DNA of 8,563 bases from Gammaproteobacteria bacterium (GCA_007570905.1 RKSI01000052.1:1-8563), one strand, 5' to 3'. Counted from the first letter of the stretch, positions 1-6,527 are shown. The notes: generated from the letters alone by a model not told the origin. Made by a program: numbers and translations.

Positions 1-208
1 GTCGTCCCCGCGCCAGCACCGCCGCCGCCCGTGCTACCCGGCCTGACCCCCGCACCGCTGCCGCCCGCGCCGCCCCGTCCCGCACGCGCCGCCGGCCGGC
101 AGCGTTTCCGACACTTGCGAAAACGCGCGTTTTACGCTATCTTTCCCGATAATTGCGCGAGAACGGCGCAAGATAGCAACAATTGCCAACAACAGGCCAA
201 CCAACAAT
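1..208. other. GC-rich leader region upstream of aroQ, no supported gene
   Basis: The first 110 bases are strongly CG-rich with CCG/CGC runs and are open in several frames, which is what such composition produces by chance. A plus-frame tail ending at 46, 155 or 243 and minus frames running off the left edge are all possible, but none shows a recognisable domain. From 110 on, composition becomes more AT-rich, as expected of a promoter/leader for aroQ. It contains a perfect 14-bp palindrome (AAAACGCGCGTTTT, 120-133) and a GATAAT hexamer at 148-153 resembling a -10 box, but with no convincing -35 box at 16-18 bp. Confidence 0.4.
120..133. repeat. 14-bp perfect palindrome upstream of aroQ
   Basis: AAAACGCGCGTTTT reads identically on both strands. 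It lies 15 bp upstream of a GATAAT hexamer (148-153) and 75 bp before the aroQ start, the kind of place where an operator or upstream activator site could act. No known regulator is recognised from the sequence; function is inference only. Confidence 0.4.
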
Positions 209-664
209 ATGACAAAACCAAAGCGAAAACTGCTGCTGATTAACGGCCCCAACCTGAATTTGCTGGGGCGGCGCGAGCCGGAAATTTACGGCACGCTGAC
301 GCTGGACGACATCGTCGCCGGCGCCATCTCCGCCGCCAGAAAAAACAACGCCGAACTGACGCACTTCCAGTCCAACAGCGAAAGCGCGATCATTGAACGC
401 ATCCATCAAACGCTGGACGACGGCACCAACTTCCTGATTATCAACCCGGGCGCGTTCACGCACACCAGCATCGCCATGCGCGACGCGCTGCTGGGCGTCT
501 CCATGCCCTTCATTGAAGTCCACCTGTCCAATGTGCTCGCGCGCGAGGAATTCCGCAAGCGCTCCTACCTGTCCGACATCGCCATCGCCGTAATCTCCGG
601 CGCCGGCGCCAAAGGCTACGAACTCGCCGTCCTCACCGCCATCGACCAACTGGGGCCGCAATAA
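209..664 (+). CDS. aroQ: 3-dehydroquinate dehydratase, type II
   Basis: Cytoplasmic shikimate-pathway enzyme that dehydrates 3-dehydroquinate to 3-dehydroshikimate. The 151-residue length is typical of the type II family, which forms dodecamers. Family motifs are all present: GPNLNLLGRREPEIYG (13-28) with the catalytic Tyr27 and the mobile-loop Arg21/Arg22, NPGAFTHTSIAMRDA (79-93) with Asn79, and IEVHLSN (102-108) with the catalytic His105, followed by ARE-FRKRSYLSDIA and the C-terminal GYELA. The ATG at 209 is chosen because the GPNLN motif begins only 12 residues in; the ribosome site is weak (AGG at 194-196). In many Gammaproteobacteria aroQ is directly followed by accB. Here a restriction-modification pair intervenes, starting 14 bp after the aroQ stop. 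Confidence 0.97.
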   Translation: MTKPKRKLLLINGPNLNLLGRREPEIYGTLTLDDIVAGAISAARKNNAELTHFQSNSESAIIERIHQTLDDGTNFLIINPGAFTHTSIAMRDALLGVSMPFIEVHLSNVLAREEFRKRSYLSDIAIAVISGAGAKGYELAVLTAIDQLGPQ

Positions 665-678
665 ATGGAATCGACGCC

Positions 679-1623
679 ATGACCGGCCATGTTTCAGGCG
701 CCCTGTTTCATGAACCGCCCGCGCCGCGGCGCCGGAGTTCGCGCAAACGCGGGCGCTGGATTGCCCGCGAGGATTGCCGGCAGTTCATGCAGAGGCAGAA
801 GGACAGCCTGTATTCGCTGGTCTTGACCGACCCTCCGTATTTCATCGACGGGATGGATGACGAGTGGGACAGAAACCATCTGCGGGCGCGGGTGAAGAAG
901 GGGGTTGTCGGCAGTTTGCCGGTGGGAATGAAGTTTCAGCCCGAGCAGGGAATGAAACTCTACCGGTTTTTGCGCCCGGTTGCCGCGCAGTGGCGGCGTT
1001 TGCTTAAGCCCGGCGGCTTTGCCCTTTGTTTCTCGCAGGCCCGCCTTGTTCACCGCACCGCCTGCGCCATTGAAGATGCCGGCTTTGAGATACGCGACAT
1101 CCTGGCGTGGAAATACGAGGGGCAGGCAAAGGCTTTCACACAAGAGCATTTTGTCCGCAAACGGGGAGACCTGAACGACGGGCAGAAGGCGTATTTCATC
1201 CGCGAGTTGGGCGGCAGGAAGACGCCGCAACTGAAGCCGCAAATGGAAATGATTGTTCTGGCGCAGGCGCCGAAGGACGGCACCTATGTGGACAACTGGA
1301 TGAAACACAGGACCGGCCTGATTGATGTCAGCCATCCTTTTCTTGAGCCGGGGCGTTTCCCGGGCAATGTCATCCCCGTGCCCAAGCCGCGCGAACGCCA
1401 CGGCCATATCACGGCAAAACCGGTTGAACTGCTGCGCCACCTGGTACGCATATTCTGCGCCGATGAAAGGCACGGGGAAAAGCCCGTCGTGTTCGACCCG
1501 TTTGCCGGTTCGGGTTCCACGGGCGTCGCCGCGATGCTTGAGGGAAGGGCGTTTTGCGGCTGCGAGATTGATGCGGAGATGGGGGAAATCGCCGACCGCC
1601 GCATCGCCGACGCGGCGAAATGA
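679..1623 (+). CDS. Site-specific DNA methyltransferase, beta class (probable adenine-N6)
   Basis: Transfers a methyl group from S-adenosylmethionine to DNA, presumably protecting the host from the endonuclease encoded next. The catalytic motif IV, LTDPPYF (DPPY at residues 51-54), precedes the cofactor-binding motif I, DPFAGSGST (273-281). This order defines the beta class. The KPVELLRHLV segment just before motif I is also typical. DPPY rather than SPPY favours N6-adenine over N4-cytosine methylation. The region between the motifs (about 60-260) should include the target-recognition part, but the target cannot be read from it. Residues 15-26 are unusually basic. The start at 679 overlaps the stop of a five-codon frame as ATGA, suggesting coupled translation from aroQ. 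By eye, base use is less GC-extreme than in aroQ or accC, consistent with acquisition by transfer. Confidence 0.93.
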   Translation: MTGHVSGALFHEPPAPRRRSSRKRGRWIAREDCRQFMQRQKDSLYSLVLTDPPYFIDGMDDEWDRNHLRARVKKGVVGSLPVGMKFQPEQGMKLYRFLRPVAAQWRRLLKPGGFALCFSQARLVHRTACAIEDAGFEIRDILAWKYEGQAKAFTQEHFVRKRGDLNDGQKAYFIRELGGRKTPQLKPQMEMIVLAQAPKDGTYVDNWMKHRTGLIDVSHPFLEPGRFPGNVIPVPKPRERHGHITAKPVELLRHLVRIFCADERHGEKPVVFDPFAGSGSTGVAAMLEGRAFCGCEIDAEMGEIADRRIADAAK

Positions 1624-1632
1624 ACGCCCGCC

Positions 1633-2307
1633 ATGAAAATCCCGACGCAAAAGCAACTGGACAAGGCATACAGGGAAGCGGTTGCCGTGCATAAAAAATA
1701 CCTGGCCAGGCACGGCGTCAAACTTCCCGGCGAGACGACCCACAAGGCGACATGGCTTGCGATGCTGATGCACTACCACGCCAAAGACCGCAACCATCAG
1801 GTTCACAAAGACGAGATATCCGGGGCGGTCAGGCGCAGACATCCGCAAGCCGGGCACGACCAGCAGGTCAGGCACCTGAAACGGGACGGCTGGAATGTCA
1901 TCGGCAGCCGCGGCAGCCACCGGCTTGACCCGTACAGGCCGTCGCCGCAATTCGTCAATGAACAGGCGAGAAAGCGGGGGCGGCTCGGCGCCGACTCGTT
2001 TGAGAAGTTGAAGAAGGCTTTTGGTTACAGTTGCGCCACTTGCGGCGCGGCGGAAGGGAAACCCGATGTCCGTTATGGCGGCGATGACATCGTCCTTCAA
2101 CAGGGCCACCAGAATCCGGCCAAACCGGGCGATGATTTGAATAACATCATCCCGCAGTGCCAATTCTGCAACCGTTCATATAAAAGTGATTTCACCTTTG
2201 ACAACAAGGGAAGGGTGCGCGCCGTTGCGGCGGTCGGCCCCGTGCGGCGCGCGGGAAAAGAGGTTCAGAGGGCCATTTTTGAATGGCTCAAGGGGGAGTT
2301 TTCCTGA
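1633..2307 (+). CDS. HNH-type restriction endonuclease partner of the methyltransferase
   Basis: A 224-residue protein with a C-terminal zinc-supported HNH (beta-beta-alpha-metal) nuclease domain. Two Cys pairs, C134/C137 and C176/C179, flank the catalytic segment. LQQGHQNP supplies the probable general base His159, DDLNNIIP the middle Asn (170/171), and CNRSYKSDF the last metal ligand Asn180 with Lys184. The first 120 residues are rich in His, Arg and Lys (HKATWLAMLMHYHAKDRNHQ and following) and look like a DNA-binding domain. The gene begins 9 bp after the methyltransferase stop, so the pair reads as a compact type II restriction-modification system; no controller gene is seen. Role as cognate restriction enzyme is inferred from domain and position. 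The alternative is a methylation-dependent or homing-type HNH nuclease. Its 3' end carries the accB ribosome-binding site. Confidence 0.87.
   Translation: MKIPTQKQLDKAYREAVAVHKKYLARHGVKLPGETTHKATWLAMLMHYHAKDRNHQVHKDEISGAVRRRHPQAGHDQQVRHLKRDGWNVIGSRGSHRLDPYRPSPQFVNEQARKRGRLGADSFEKLKKAFGYSCATCGAAEGKPDVRYGGDDIVLQQGHQNPAKPGDDLNNIIPQCQFCNRSYKSDFTFDNKGRVRAVAAVGPVRRAGKEVQRAIFEWLKGEFS
2290..2298 (+). promoter_or_regulatory. accB ribosome-binding site inside the endonuclease 3' end
   Basis: AAGGGGGAG lies 10 bp before the accB ATG and is formed by codons 219-222 of the endonuclease. It settles the accB start at 2309, rather than the longer in-frame frame beginning at 2186. Together with the 1-bp intergenic gap it points to translational coupling between the endonuclease and accB. 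Confidence 0.7.
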
Positions 2308-2308
2308 C

Positions 2309-2791
2309 ATGGACATTCGCAAGGTCAAGAAATTGATTGAGTTGCTGGAGGAGTCCGGCGTGGCCGAGATTGAGATTAAGGAGGGCGAGGAGTCGGTGCG
2401 TATCAGCCGCGCCAGCAGCGCCGCGCAGGCGGCGCCGGCGTTTGTGCAGCCCGTGGCGGCGCCCGCGGCGCCCGCGCCGGCGCCCGTGGCCGCGCCGGCG
2501 CAGGCCGCGGCCGATGCGGCGCCCGGCGCGCCTGCGGAAGAACCCGTCGAGGCGGGGCACGCCGTTGAATCGCCGATGGTCGGCACCTTTTACCGCTCGC
2601 CGTCGCCCGACGCCGACCCGTTCATAGAGGAAGGCGCGACGGTGGCGGCGGGCGACACGCTGTGCATCATAGAGGCGATGAAAATGATGAACCGCATTGA
2701 AGCGCCGATGGCCGGCGTGGTGAAGAAAATACTGGCCGCCGACGGCGACCCGGTGGAATTCGGCCAGCGCCTGGTTGTCATAGACGCCTGA
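2309..2791 (+). CDS. accB: Biotin carboxyl carrier protein of acetyl-CoA carboxylase
   Basis: Carries biotin between the carboxylase (AccC) and carboxyltransferase subunits in the first committed step of fatty-acid synthesis, in the cytoplasm. At 160 residues it matches the usual size. The N-terminal part begins MDIRKVKKLIELLEESGV, as in the family. A flexible Ala/Pro linker covers about 38-80. The biotinyl (lipoyl-like) domain covers 84-160, with the ESPMVGTFYRSPSP motif and the biotinylation site EAMKMMN, in which Lys125 is the modified residue. The protruding-thumb segment SPSPDADPFIEEG, characteristic of bacterial BCCP, is present. The start is fixed by the ribosome site at 2290-2298 and by homology. 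It lies 1 bp after the endonuclease stop and 11 bp before accC. The position directly downstream of a restriction gene is unusual. Confidence 0.97.
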   Translation: MDIRKVKKLIELLEESGVAEIEIKEGEESVRISRASSAAQAAPAFVQPVAAPAAPAPAPVAAPAQAAADAAPGAPAEEPVEAGHAVESPMVGTFYRSPSPDADPFIEEGATVAAGDTLCIIEAMKMMNRIEAPMAGVVKKILAADGDPVEFGQRLVVIDA

Positions 2792-2802
2792 CGGGCCGCA
2801 GG

Positions 2803-4152
2803 GTGCTCGACAAAATTGTCATCGCCAACCGCGGGGAAATCGCGCTGCGTATTCTGCGCGCGTGCCGCGAACTCGGCATCAAGACCGTCGCCGTTTATTC
2901 GCAGGCCGACATTGACCTGATGCATGTCAAACTGGCCGACGAGTCGGTCTGCATCGGCCCGCCGGAACCGGCCAAAAGTTATCTCAACATCCCGGCCATC
3001 CTCAGCGCCGCCGAAGTAACCGACGCGATGGCGATACACCCCGGCTACGGCTTTCTGTCGGAGAGCGCCGACTTCGCCGAGCAGGTCGAGTCCAGCGGCT
3101 TTGTCTTCATCGGCCCGCCCGCCGCCGCCATCCGCCTGATGGGCGACAAGGTCTCGGCGAAGAAGGCGATGCGCAAGGCCGGCGTGCCGTGCGTGCCGGG
3201 GCCGGACAAGGTGCTCGGCGACAACGCCGACAAGAACCTCGCGCTGGCGCGCGAAATCGGCTATCCGGTGATATTGAAGGCCGCCGCCGGCGGCGGCGGG
3301 CGCGGCATGCGCGTGATACACGCCGAAGGCGCGCTGATGAACGCCATTCAACTGGTGCGAACCGAGGCCAAGGCCGCCTTCGGCGACAGCGGCATTTACA
3401 TGGAGAAGTTTCTGGAGAAGCCGCGCCATATAGAGTTTCAGGTGCTGGCCGACGGCCACGGCAATGTCATTCATCTCGGCGAGCGCGATTGTTCAATGCA
3501 GCGCAAGCACCAGAAAGTCGTTGAGGAGGCGCCGGCGCCCGGCATCACCGAAGAGCAGCGCCGCGACATGGGCGTGAAAGTGTGCGAGGCGTGCCGCCAG
3601 ATCGGTTACCGCGGCGCCGGCACCTTTGAGTTTCTTTACGACGAGGGGTGTTTTTATTTCATTGAGATGAACACGCGCGTGCAGGTGGAGCATCCGGTTA
3701 CCGAGATGGTGACCGGCGTGGACATCGTTCACCAGCAGATGCGCGTCGCGGCGGGCGAGAAACTCGGCATCAGCCAGGGCGACATCGGCCTGAACGGCCA
3801 CGCCATTGAATGCCGCATCAACGCCGAGAACCCGAAGAACTTCCACCCGTCGCCCGGCGCCATAGAGCGCTCGCACTTCCCCGGCGGCCCCGGCATCCGC
3901 GTCGACTCGCACCTGTATGACGGCTACCGCGTGCCGCCGTTTTATGATTCGCTGATAGGCAAGTTAATCGCGCACGGCCCGGACCGCAACAGCGCGATGA
4001 AGAGAATGCAAAACGCGCTTGACGAGATGTTCATCACCGGCATTGACACCAACCTCGCGCTGCACCGCCAGATTATCGACGACTCGGCGTTCGCCGCCGG
4101 CGGCCTCGACATCCACTACCTCGAAAGAAAACACCCGCATTACAATCTGTGA
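2803..4152 (+). CDS. accC: Biotin carboxylase subunit of acetyl-CoA carboxylase
   Basis: ATP-grasp enzyme that carboxylates the biotin on AccB using bicarbonate and ATP. The 449 residues equal the length of the E. coli protein as I recall it, and the two align essentially without gaps. Family-known active-site residues fall at the same numbers: Lys116, Lys159, the glycine loop AAGGGGRGM (161-169), His209, Lys238, Glu276, Glu288, Asn290, Arg292, Glu296 and Arg338. N-terminal biotin-carboxylase domain about 1-110, ATP-grasp domain about 115-310, C-terminal domain about 335-445. Translation starts at GTG 2803, because MLDKIVIANRG is the conserved N-terminus; the ribosome site is poor, so coupling to accB 11 bp upstream is likely. 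No terminator was found before the next gene. Confidence 0.98.
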   Translation: MLDKIVIANRGEIALRILRACRELGIKTVAVYSQADIDLMHVKLADESVCIGPPEPAKSYLNIPAILSAAEVTDAMAIHPGYGFLSESADFAEQVESSGFVFIGPPAAAIRLMGDKVSAKKAMRKAGVPCVPGPDKVLGDNADKNLALAREIGYPVILKAAAGGGGRGMRVIHAEGALMNAIQLVRTEAKAAFGDSGIYMEKFLEKPRHIEFQVLADGHGNVIHLGERDCSMQRKHQKVVEEAPAPGITEEQRRDMGVKVCEACRQIGYRGAGTFEFLYDEGCFYFIEMNTRVQVEHPVTEMVTGVDIVHQQMRVAAGEKLGISQGDIGLNGHAIECRINAENPKNFHPSPGAIERSHFPGGPGIRVDSHLYDGYRVPPFYDSLIGKLIAHGPDRNSAMKRMQNALDEMFITGIDTNLALHRQIIDDSAFAAGGLDIHYLERKHPHYNL

Positions 4153-4214
4153 GCGCGGCTTGCGCGGCGTGCGCGGCTTGCGTGTGTCGGCTGCGCCCGG
4201 TTGCGCGGCTTGCG
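4153..4214 (+). repeat. Three direct copies of GCGCGGCTTGCG after accC
   Basis: Identical 12-mers at 4153-4164, 4171-4182 and 4203-4214 begin right after the accC stop codon. The third overlaps the -35 element of the predicted promoter for the next gene. They may be binding sites or simply remnants of slipped-strand duplication; the sequence alone does not decide. Confidence 0.6.
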
Positions 4215-4228
4215 CCTTGCGGTAGAAT
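4201..4228 (+). promoter_or_regulatory. Predicted sigma-70 promoter for the DUF3426 gene
   Basis: TTGCGC (4201-4206) and TAGAAT (4223-4228) are separated by 16 bp and lie 40 bp before the start at 4268. The -10 box differs from consensus at one position. This would separate transcription of the DUF3426 gene from the acc operon, although read-through is also possible because no terminator is seen between them. Confidence 0.5.
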
Positions 4229-4267
4229 AGGCCGCGCCGCCGGCGCGGGCGCGAGGCGGGCCGGGCA

Positions 4268-4825
4268 ATGAAAAAATCCGAATTCAAAATCCATGCGAGC
4301 GACATCAACGCCGCCATCGTCGCGCGCAACCGGCGCGCGCTGGTGCGCCGCCCCGGTTTTGTGTCGTGGCTGGCGCTGGTGGTGTTCGCGCTGCTGGCGG
4401 CGGCCAGCGCGTTTGTCGCGCTGGAACTGCCGGTGCAAATCCCCGACAGCCCCTCAACGCCGCTGCTGCGCCAGGTGTGCGCGCGCGTGGACTGCGGCTT
4501 CCCGTCGCAATCGCCGGCCATCGTGCTGGAAGACATGCGCCTGTCGGATGTGGTGATGCGCGCCGCCGAACGCCCCGGCGCGCTGGTGTTTCACGCCGTC
4601 ATCGTCAACACCGCGGGCCGCGCGCAGGCGTGGCCGGCGCTGGAGTTTCAGTTGTTTGACGGCGGCGGGCGGTTTCTGGAAAAGCGCCGCGTGGAGGCCG
4701 GCGACTACGCGCCCCGCGACACCCTGCCCGCGAACGCGCCGCTTGCCGTGAAGGTCACGCTGGACAAGGCGCCGCCGCAAACCGTGCAGTATTCGGTCGC
4801 GCCGACGCCGGCGGCGCGGCGGTAA
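4268..4825 (+). CDS. DUF3426 family single-pass membrane protein
   Basis: 185 residues with a cytoplasmic, basic N-terminus (1-30), one membrane segment (about 32-52, VSWLALVVFALLAAASAFVAL) and a periplasmic C-terminal domain. That domain shows the DUF3426 pattern: RLSDVVMRAAERPGALVFHA, then VNTAGRAQAWPALEFQLFD and GGGRFLEKRRVEAGDYAP, as in proteins that follow accC/prmA in Gammaproteobacteria. Many relatives carry an N-terminal zinc-ribbon (CxxC pairs). It is absent here, so this is a short version. Two Cys (about 71 and 76, CARVDC) face the periplasm. The molecular function of the family is unknown to me. Its neighbours are accC upstream and a convergent dsbA downstream. Confidence 0.75.
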   Translation: MKKSEFKIHASDINAAIVARNRRALVRRPGFVSWLALVVFALLAAASAFVALELPVQIPDSPSTPLLRQVCARVDCGFPSQSPAIVLEDMRLSDVVMRAAERPGALVFHAVIVNTAGRAQAWPALEFQLFDGGGRFLEKRRVEAGDYAPRDTLPANAPLAVKVTLDKAPPQTVQYSVAPTPAARR

Positions 4826-4945
4826 GGGAAGGCAAGGAAGGAAGGCGGCGCGGCGGTCTGGAAGGCTATCGTCGCTGGTGCGCCGGCAGCGCAATAAGAC
4901 CGGCGTTGGCGCCGCCGCGTTTCCGGCGAAACAAGGCCGGCGCCG

Positions 4946-5731
4946 TTACCGCGCTTCCAGCGCAATCAGGTAATTCAGAACTTCTATGAACTCCGCGTAA
5001 CTGGTAACCATGCTCGGCGCCACCAGATACTTGCCGTTCACGGCGAAAGACGGCACGCTTTTCAGGCCGTAGGCGCGCACGGCCTTGTCGGCCTTGCCGA
5101 CCCTGGTGTCCACCAGCAGCGAGCGCCAGGCGCTCTGAAACTTGTCCGCCGGGATGCCGTGCCCCTCAAAGAACCCGGCGATGGAGGCCGCGTCGTTCAG
5201 CCTTAACTGGCGCTTGTGCAGCGCGTCAAAGAACACCGGGTGCAGTTCGTCAATCCGCCCCATCTCCTGCAGCACATAATAGACGCGCGCGTGCGTCGTC
5301 CACAATTCGTTGAAGGTGGCCGGCGTGCGGACGAATTGCGCGCTGTCCGGCACCTGCCAGTTGTCCAGATACGGCTCCAGCACATAGCAGTGCGGACAGC
5401 CGTACCAGAAAAACTCGCGCACCTCCACCTTGTCGCCGGTCTCGGTCGGCTGCGGCTGTTCAAGACGCTGGTAATGCTGCCCCTCAACAAAGTCCTGCGC
5501 GACAGCCGCCGGCGCCGCCAGCACAAACAGCATTGCAACCGCCATCGCCCGCGCCGCGCCGCCGCGTCGCCATCCCGGACAAAACACCGCCGCCATCCGC
5601 GCCGCGCCGCCCGCCGCGCCGCCGCGCCGCCGCAGGCGAAACACCGCCGCCGCCTTCACCCATGCGGCGGCCAAGCCGCCGCCCGCCGCCGCGCCGCCCG
5701 TCGTCAGTGCCGTCTTGCGCGCCGCCTTCAT
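4946..5731 (-). CDS. dsbA: Thiol:disulfide interchange protein DsbA
   Basis: Periplasmic oxidoreductase that introduces disulfide bonds into exported proteins. The thioredoxin-fold active site is FFWYGCPHCYVLEPYL, with Cys112 and Cys115 forming CPHC, the classic DsbA sequence. The cis-proline loop is SVPSFAVNG with Pro227. The mature domain runs from about 80 to 261. Signal peptide: AMAVAMLFVLAAPAAVA with a likely cut before Gln79. The start at 5731 is chosen because ATG overlaps the cytochrome stop as TGATG and AGGGG sits 8 bp upstream. It gives an odd 60-residue Ala/Gly/Arg-rich extension ahead of the hydrophobic stretch. Internal starts at 5596 (Met46) or 5545 (Met63) would give a more normal signal peptide but lack ribosome sites. 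Confidence 0.93.
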   Translation of the reverse strand: MKAARKTALTTGGAAAGGGLAAAWVKAAAVFRLRRRGGAAGGAARMAAVFCPGWRRGGAARAMAVAMLFVLAAPAAVAQDFVEGQHYQRLEQPQPTETGDKVEVREFFWYGCPHCYVLEPYLDNWQVPDSAQFVRTPATFNELWTTHARVYYVLQEMGRIDELHPVFFDALHKRQLRLNDAASIAGFFEGHGIPADKFQSAWRSLLVDTRVGKADKAVRAYGLKSVPSFAVNGKYLVAPSMVTSYAEFIEVLNYLIALEAR

Positions 5732-6345
5732 CAGTGCAGCCCCTGAATATACGAGGCCACCGCCTCAATCTCCTCGTCGCTGAGCGCGGCGGAGACGCTT
5801 TTCATGATTTCAACGCCCGGATAAGTGTATGCGCCGTCGCGGTAGTTGCGAAGGCGGTTGGCGGTGTACAGAGCGTGCTGGTGCGACAACTTCGGAAACA
5901 CCGCCGCCGGGTTGCCGTTGCCGCGCGGCCCGTGGCAGGCGATGCACGCGGCGACGCCGGATTCGGGATTGCCGCCCTGGTAAATTTTGCGCCCGGTCTC
6001 TATCAGGTTCTTGTCGGCGGCGCCGGGCGAGACCTTCATGGATTCATAATATGCGGCCAGGTCGTGCAGGTCGGCGTCGGACATGCCGGCCACCAGCGGG
6101 TTCATCAGCGGATTAACGCGCTGGCCGTCGCGGAAGAACTGCAAATGCCGGAACAGATAGCGCGCCGACTGCCCGGCAATCTTCGGCCATTCGGGATTGG
6201 TGCTGTTGCCGTCCGCGCCGTGGCAGGCGACGCACACCTGCGCCTTCTCCCCGCCGCGCGCGGCGTCCCCCTGCGCCCACGCAAACCCGCAGGCCGCCAG
6301 CCACAAAAGAACGGTTGTCGCCAAAAAACGCATGTTGAAACGCAT
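5731..6345 (-). CDS. Cytochrome c4, diheme c-type cytochrome
   Basis: Periplasmic electron carrier with two covalently bound hemes, usually membrane-associated and feeding terminal oxidases. With the start at 6345 it has 204 residues, close to known c4 proteins. Two heme-binding sites are present, CVACH (38-42) and CIACH (134-138), each followed by a helix and a probable axial Met, Met81 (PLMNPL) and Met181 (EIMKSV). The C-terminus AVASYIQGLH is near-identical to the c4 ending I recall from Pseudomonas. Signal peptide about 1-24 with cleavage after AWA; LAAC at 16-19 also fits a lipobox, so a lipid anchor is possible. The longer frame to 6441 is rejected because it crosses the promoter at 6413-6441. 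A second start at 6333 exists. The stop overlaps the dsbA start, so the two are one operon. Confidence 0.93.
   Translation of the reverse strand: MRFNMRFLATTVLLWLAACGFAWAQGDAARGGEKAQVCVACHGADGNSTNPEWPKIAGQSARYLFRHLQFFRDGQRVNPLMNPLVAGMSDADLHDLAAYYESMKVSPGAADKNLIETGRKIYQGGNPESGVAACIACHGPRGNGNPAAVFPKLSHQHALYTANRLRNYRDGAYTYPGVEIMKSVSAALSDEEIEAVASYIQGLH
5740..5744 (-). promoter_or_regulatory. Ribosome-binding site supporting the long dsbA start
   Basis: On the minus strand AGGGG lies 8 bp before the ATG at 5731, inside the last codons of the cytochrome gene. Its spacing, and the one-base stop/start overlap (TGATG), favour initiation here over the internal Met codons. The start remains uncertain because of the unusual N-terminal extension this implies. 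Confidence 0.5.
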
Positions 6346-6350
6346 GTTGT
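6327..6350 (-). repeat. 12-bp tandem duplication containing the cytochrome start codon
   Basis: AACGCATGTTGA (plus strand, 6327-6338) is followed by AACGCATGTTGT (6339-6350), 11 of 12 identical. On the minus strand each copy carries ATG and encodes Met-Arg-Phe, so the protein begins MRFN-MRFL with two in-frame start codons 12 bp apart. Neither has a clear ribosome site. Confidence 0.7.
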
Positions 6351-6412
6351 CTGTGTCGGCAGAAGTCCGGTTCCGCCTGAAAAACGCGGGGCCTGCGCCG
6401 CCGCGCCCGCCC

Positions 6413-6441
6413 ATTCTACGACCAGACGCCACCCAATTCAA
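6413..6441 (-). promoter_or_regulatory. Predicted sigma-70 promoter of the cytochrome c4-dsbA operon
   Basis: On the minus strand TTGAAT (6441-6436) and TAGAAT (6418-6413) are separated by exactly 17 bp. Expected transcription start is near 6406, leaving a leader of about 60 bases before the start at 6345. Both boxes are close to consensus and this is the best promoter in the window. Confidence 0.7.
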
Positions 6442-6471
6442 GCAAAGTTTCCGGCAAACGGCCGGCGGCCC

Positions 6472-6501
6472 AATACAAAAGGCCGCCCGAAGGCGGCCCT
6501 T
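6472..6501 (-). terminator. Intrinsic terminator with UUCG loop, downstream of the coiled-coil gene
   Basis: On the minus strand GGCCGCC (6498-6492), loop TTCG, GGCGGCC (6487-6481) forms a perfect 7-bp GC stem. AAAG precedes it and TTTTGTATT follows, extending the stem by A-T pairs and providing the T tract. It lies about 27 bp past the stop of the coiled-coil gene at 6528. It also shields the cytochrome promoter from read-through. Confidence 0.8.
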
Positions 6502-6527
6502 TCAATCGGCGCAACTGGCGGCCGCAT

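Noticed and set aside
34..252. Minus-strand frame with a hydrophobic stretch upstream of aroQ
   Set aside because: It overlaps the aroQ start by 44 bases, has no ribosome site seen, and its hydrophobic part derives from the CAAC-rich aroQ leader.
694..2163. 489-codon open frame on the minus strand opposite the methyltransferase and endonuclease
   Set aside because: It is an antisense shadow of two genes with clear catalytic motifs; its translation shows no domain and it starts and ends inside them.
2186..2308. Upstream extension of accB
   Set aside because: The extension overlaps the endonuclease end in another frame, while a strong ribosome site and the conserved MDIRKVKKLI start are at 2309.
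4901..4917. Possible bidirectional terminator between the DUF3426 gene and dsbA
   Set aside because: CGGCG/CGCCG gives only a 5-bp stem and there is no clean T tract on either strand.
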